DNA of 64,000 bases from Euzebyales bacterium. Its GTDB lineage: Bacteria; Actinomycetota; Nitriliruptoria; Euzebyales; JAHELV01. Under the pieces are notes generated by a model. It made no database searches. It saw nothing but the letters and a program-made list of their open reading frames with translations, and was not told the DNA's origin. Where the stretch lies: NCBI GenBank assembly GCA_035461305.1, contig DATHVN010000141.1, positions 1-64,000 of the forward strand, written 5' to 3'. The position numbers and the translations under genes are program-made. Position 1 is the stretch's first letter; every line of letters begins with the position of its first letter. Below are positions 63,730 to 64,000 of this stretch, in pieces.

Positions 63730-64000
63730 TCATCCCGACTCCTCCCTGCCGACCAGCCCGACGAAGGCGTCCTCGAGCGAGCGCCGGAGCGGGACCAGCG
63801 CCCGGATCCGCGCACCCGACTGCACGAGATCGACCGCCAGGCGCGGGACGCCGTCGGGATCCTCGACGCCGAGCAGGACCTCGTGGTCGTCGGACGCCAC
63901 GATGCGACCGTGCCCCGCGACGAGGTCCAGCGTGCGCTGATCGACCCGATCGAGCTGGATGCGCACCTCCACCGCCGCGGAGCGGACCTCGTCGAGGGTG
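63730..64000 (-). CDS. ABC transporter ATP-binding protein, C-terminal part (cut by window end)
   Basis: Only the last 89 or so codons lie in the window. They show the accessory domain typical after the nucleotide-binding domain of drug-type ABC ATPases, ending LVPLRRSLEDAFVGLVGREE. The Walker motifs would lie beyond 64000. It stops 20 bp before the permease start. Confidence 0.75.
   Translation of the reverse strand, partial: TLDEVRSAAVEVRIQLDRVDQRTLDLVAGHGRIVASDDHEVLLGVEDPDGVPRLAVDLVQSGARIRALVPLRRSLEDAFVGLVGREESG

Overview
The window is about 70% G+C, uses many GTG starts and is densely packed. Several genes are actinobacterial: a mycothiol-dependent maleylpyruvate-isomerase-like protein, YlbL, a DUF6458-like protein, truncated haemoglobin O, and a DUF4177-like/RidA/NfeD/ArsA-pair/penicillin-binding-protein cluster resembling the Rv3678-Rv3683 region of Mycobacterium tuberculosis. 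Together with selA and selB this suggests a deep-branching actinomycetote, perhaps Nitriliruptoria. The class is inference; no rRNA is present to confirm it.

Layout. 0-13 kb: broken M23 peptidase, an aldehyde dehydrogenase behind a clear promoter with an operator-like dyad, MFS and MATE exporters, the ribosome-rescue factor ArfB, a GNAT/acyl-CoA-synthetase fusion with a shortened ATP-grasp part, and cobalamin-dependent methionine synthase. 12.6-18.2 kb: three uncharacterised proteins, ATP-dependent PEP carboxykinase under a possible LacI-type operator, and an MBL-fold hydrolase. 18.3-25.3 kb: a translationally coupled selA / ClC transporter / selB operon followed by an amidase. 25.4-27.1 kb: a decayed patch where an NhaC-type antiporter remnant runs directly into a frameshifted universal stress protein. 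27.2-36.4 kb: DUF4177-like/ridA/nfeD on the minus strand, then two Get3/ArsA-like ATPases, a frameshifted NlpC/P60 endopeptidase, a bifunctional penicillin-binding protein with a PASTA domain, a metallophosphoesterase and tRNA-Pro.

36.5-44.2 kb: remnant of a sodium/alanine symporter, a MazG-like protein, asd and lysC (aspartate pathway), a decayed AMIN-like lipoprotein with 33-bp repeats, a sirtuin and PEP synthase. 44.6-47.7 kb: the recombination/replication block recR-ybaB-dnaX with the SRP RNA gene upstream, all on the minus strand; recR appears to start at CTG. 47.8-50.5 kb: a multiply broken LAL-type regulator. 50.5-55.5 kb: ylbL and an M50 protease, two tRNA-Ser genes flanking glbO and tadA, and a mycothiol-dependent enzyme facing a GNAT gene. 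55.6-64 kb: a zinc-ribbon protein, a HAD hydrolase, a DUF6458-like protein, an O-methyltransferase, a TetR-controlled ABC exporter and a second ABC exporter cluster that runs off the window.

A recurring theme is that accessory genes are broken (M23 peptidase, USP, NhaC, NlpC/P60, AGCS, AMIN-like, LAL regulator) while housekeeping genes are intact. Two of these (NhaC-USP and AGCS) involve deletions of hundreds of codons, so base-calling error alone cannot explain them. A second theme is hairpin-forming repeats at convergent gene ends.
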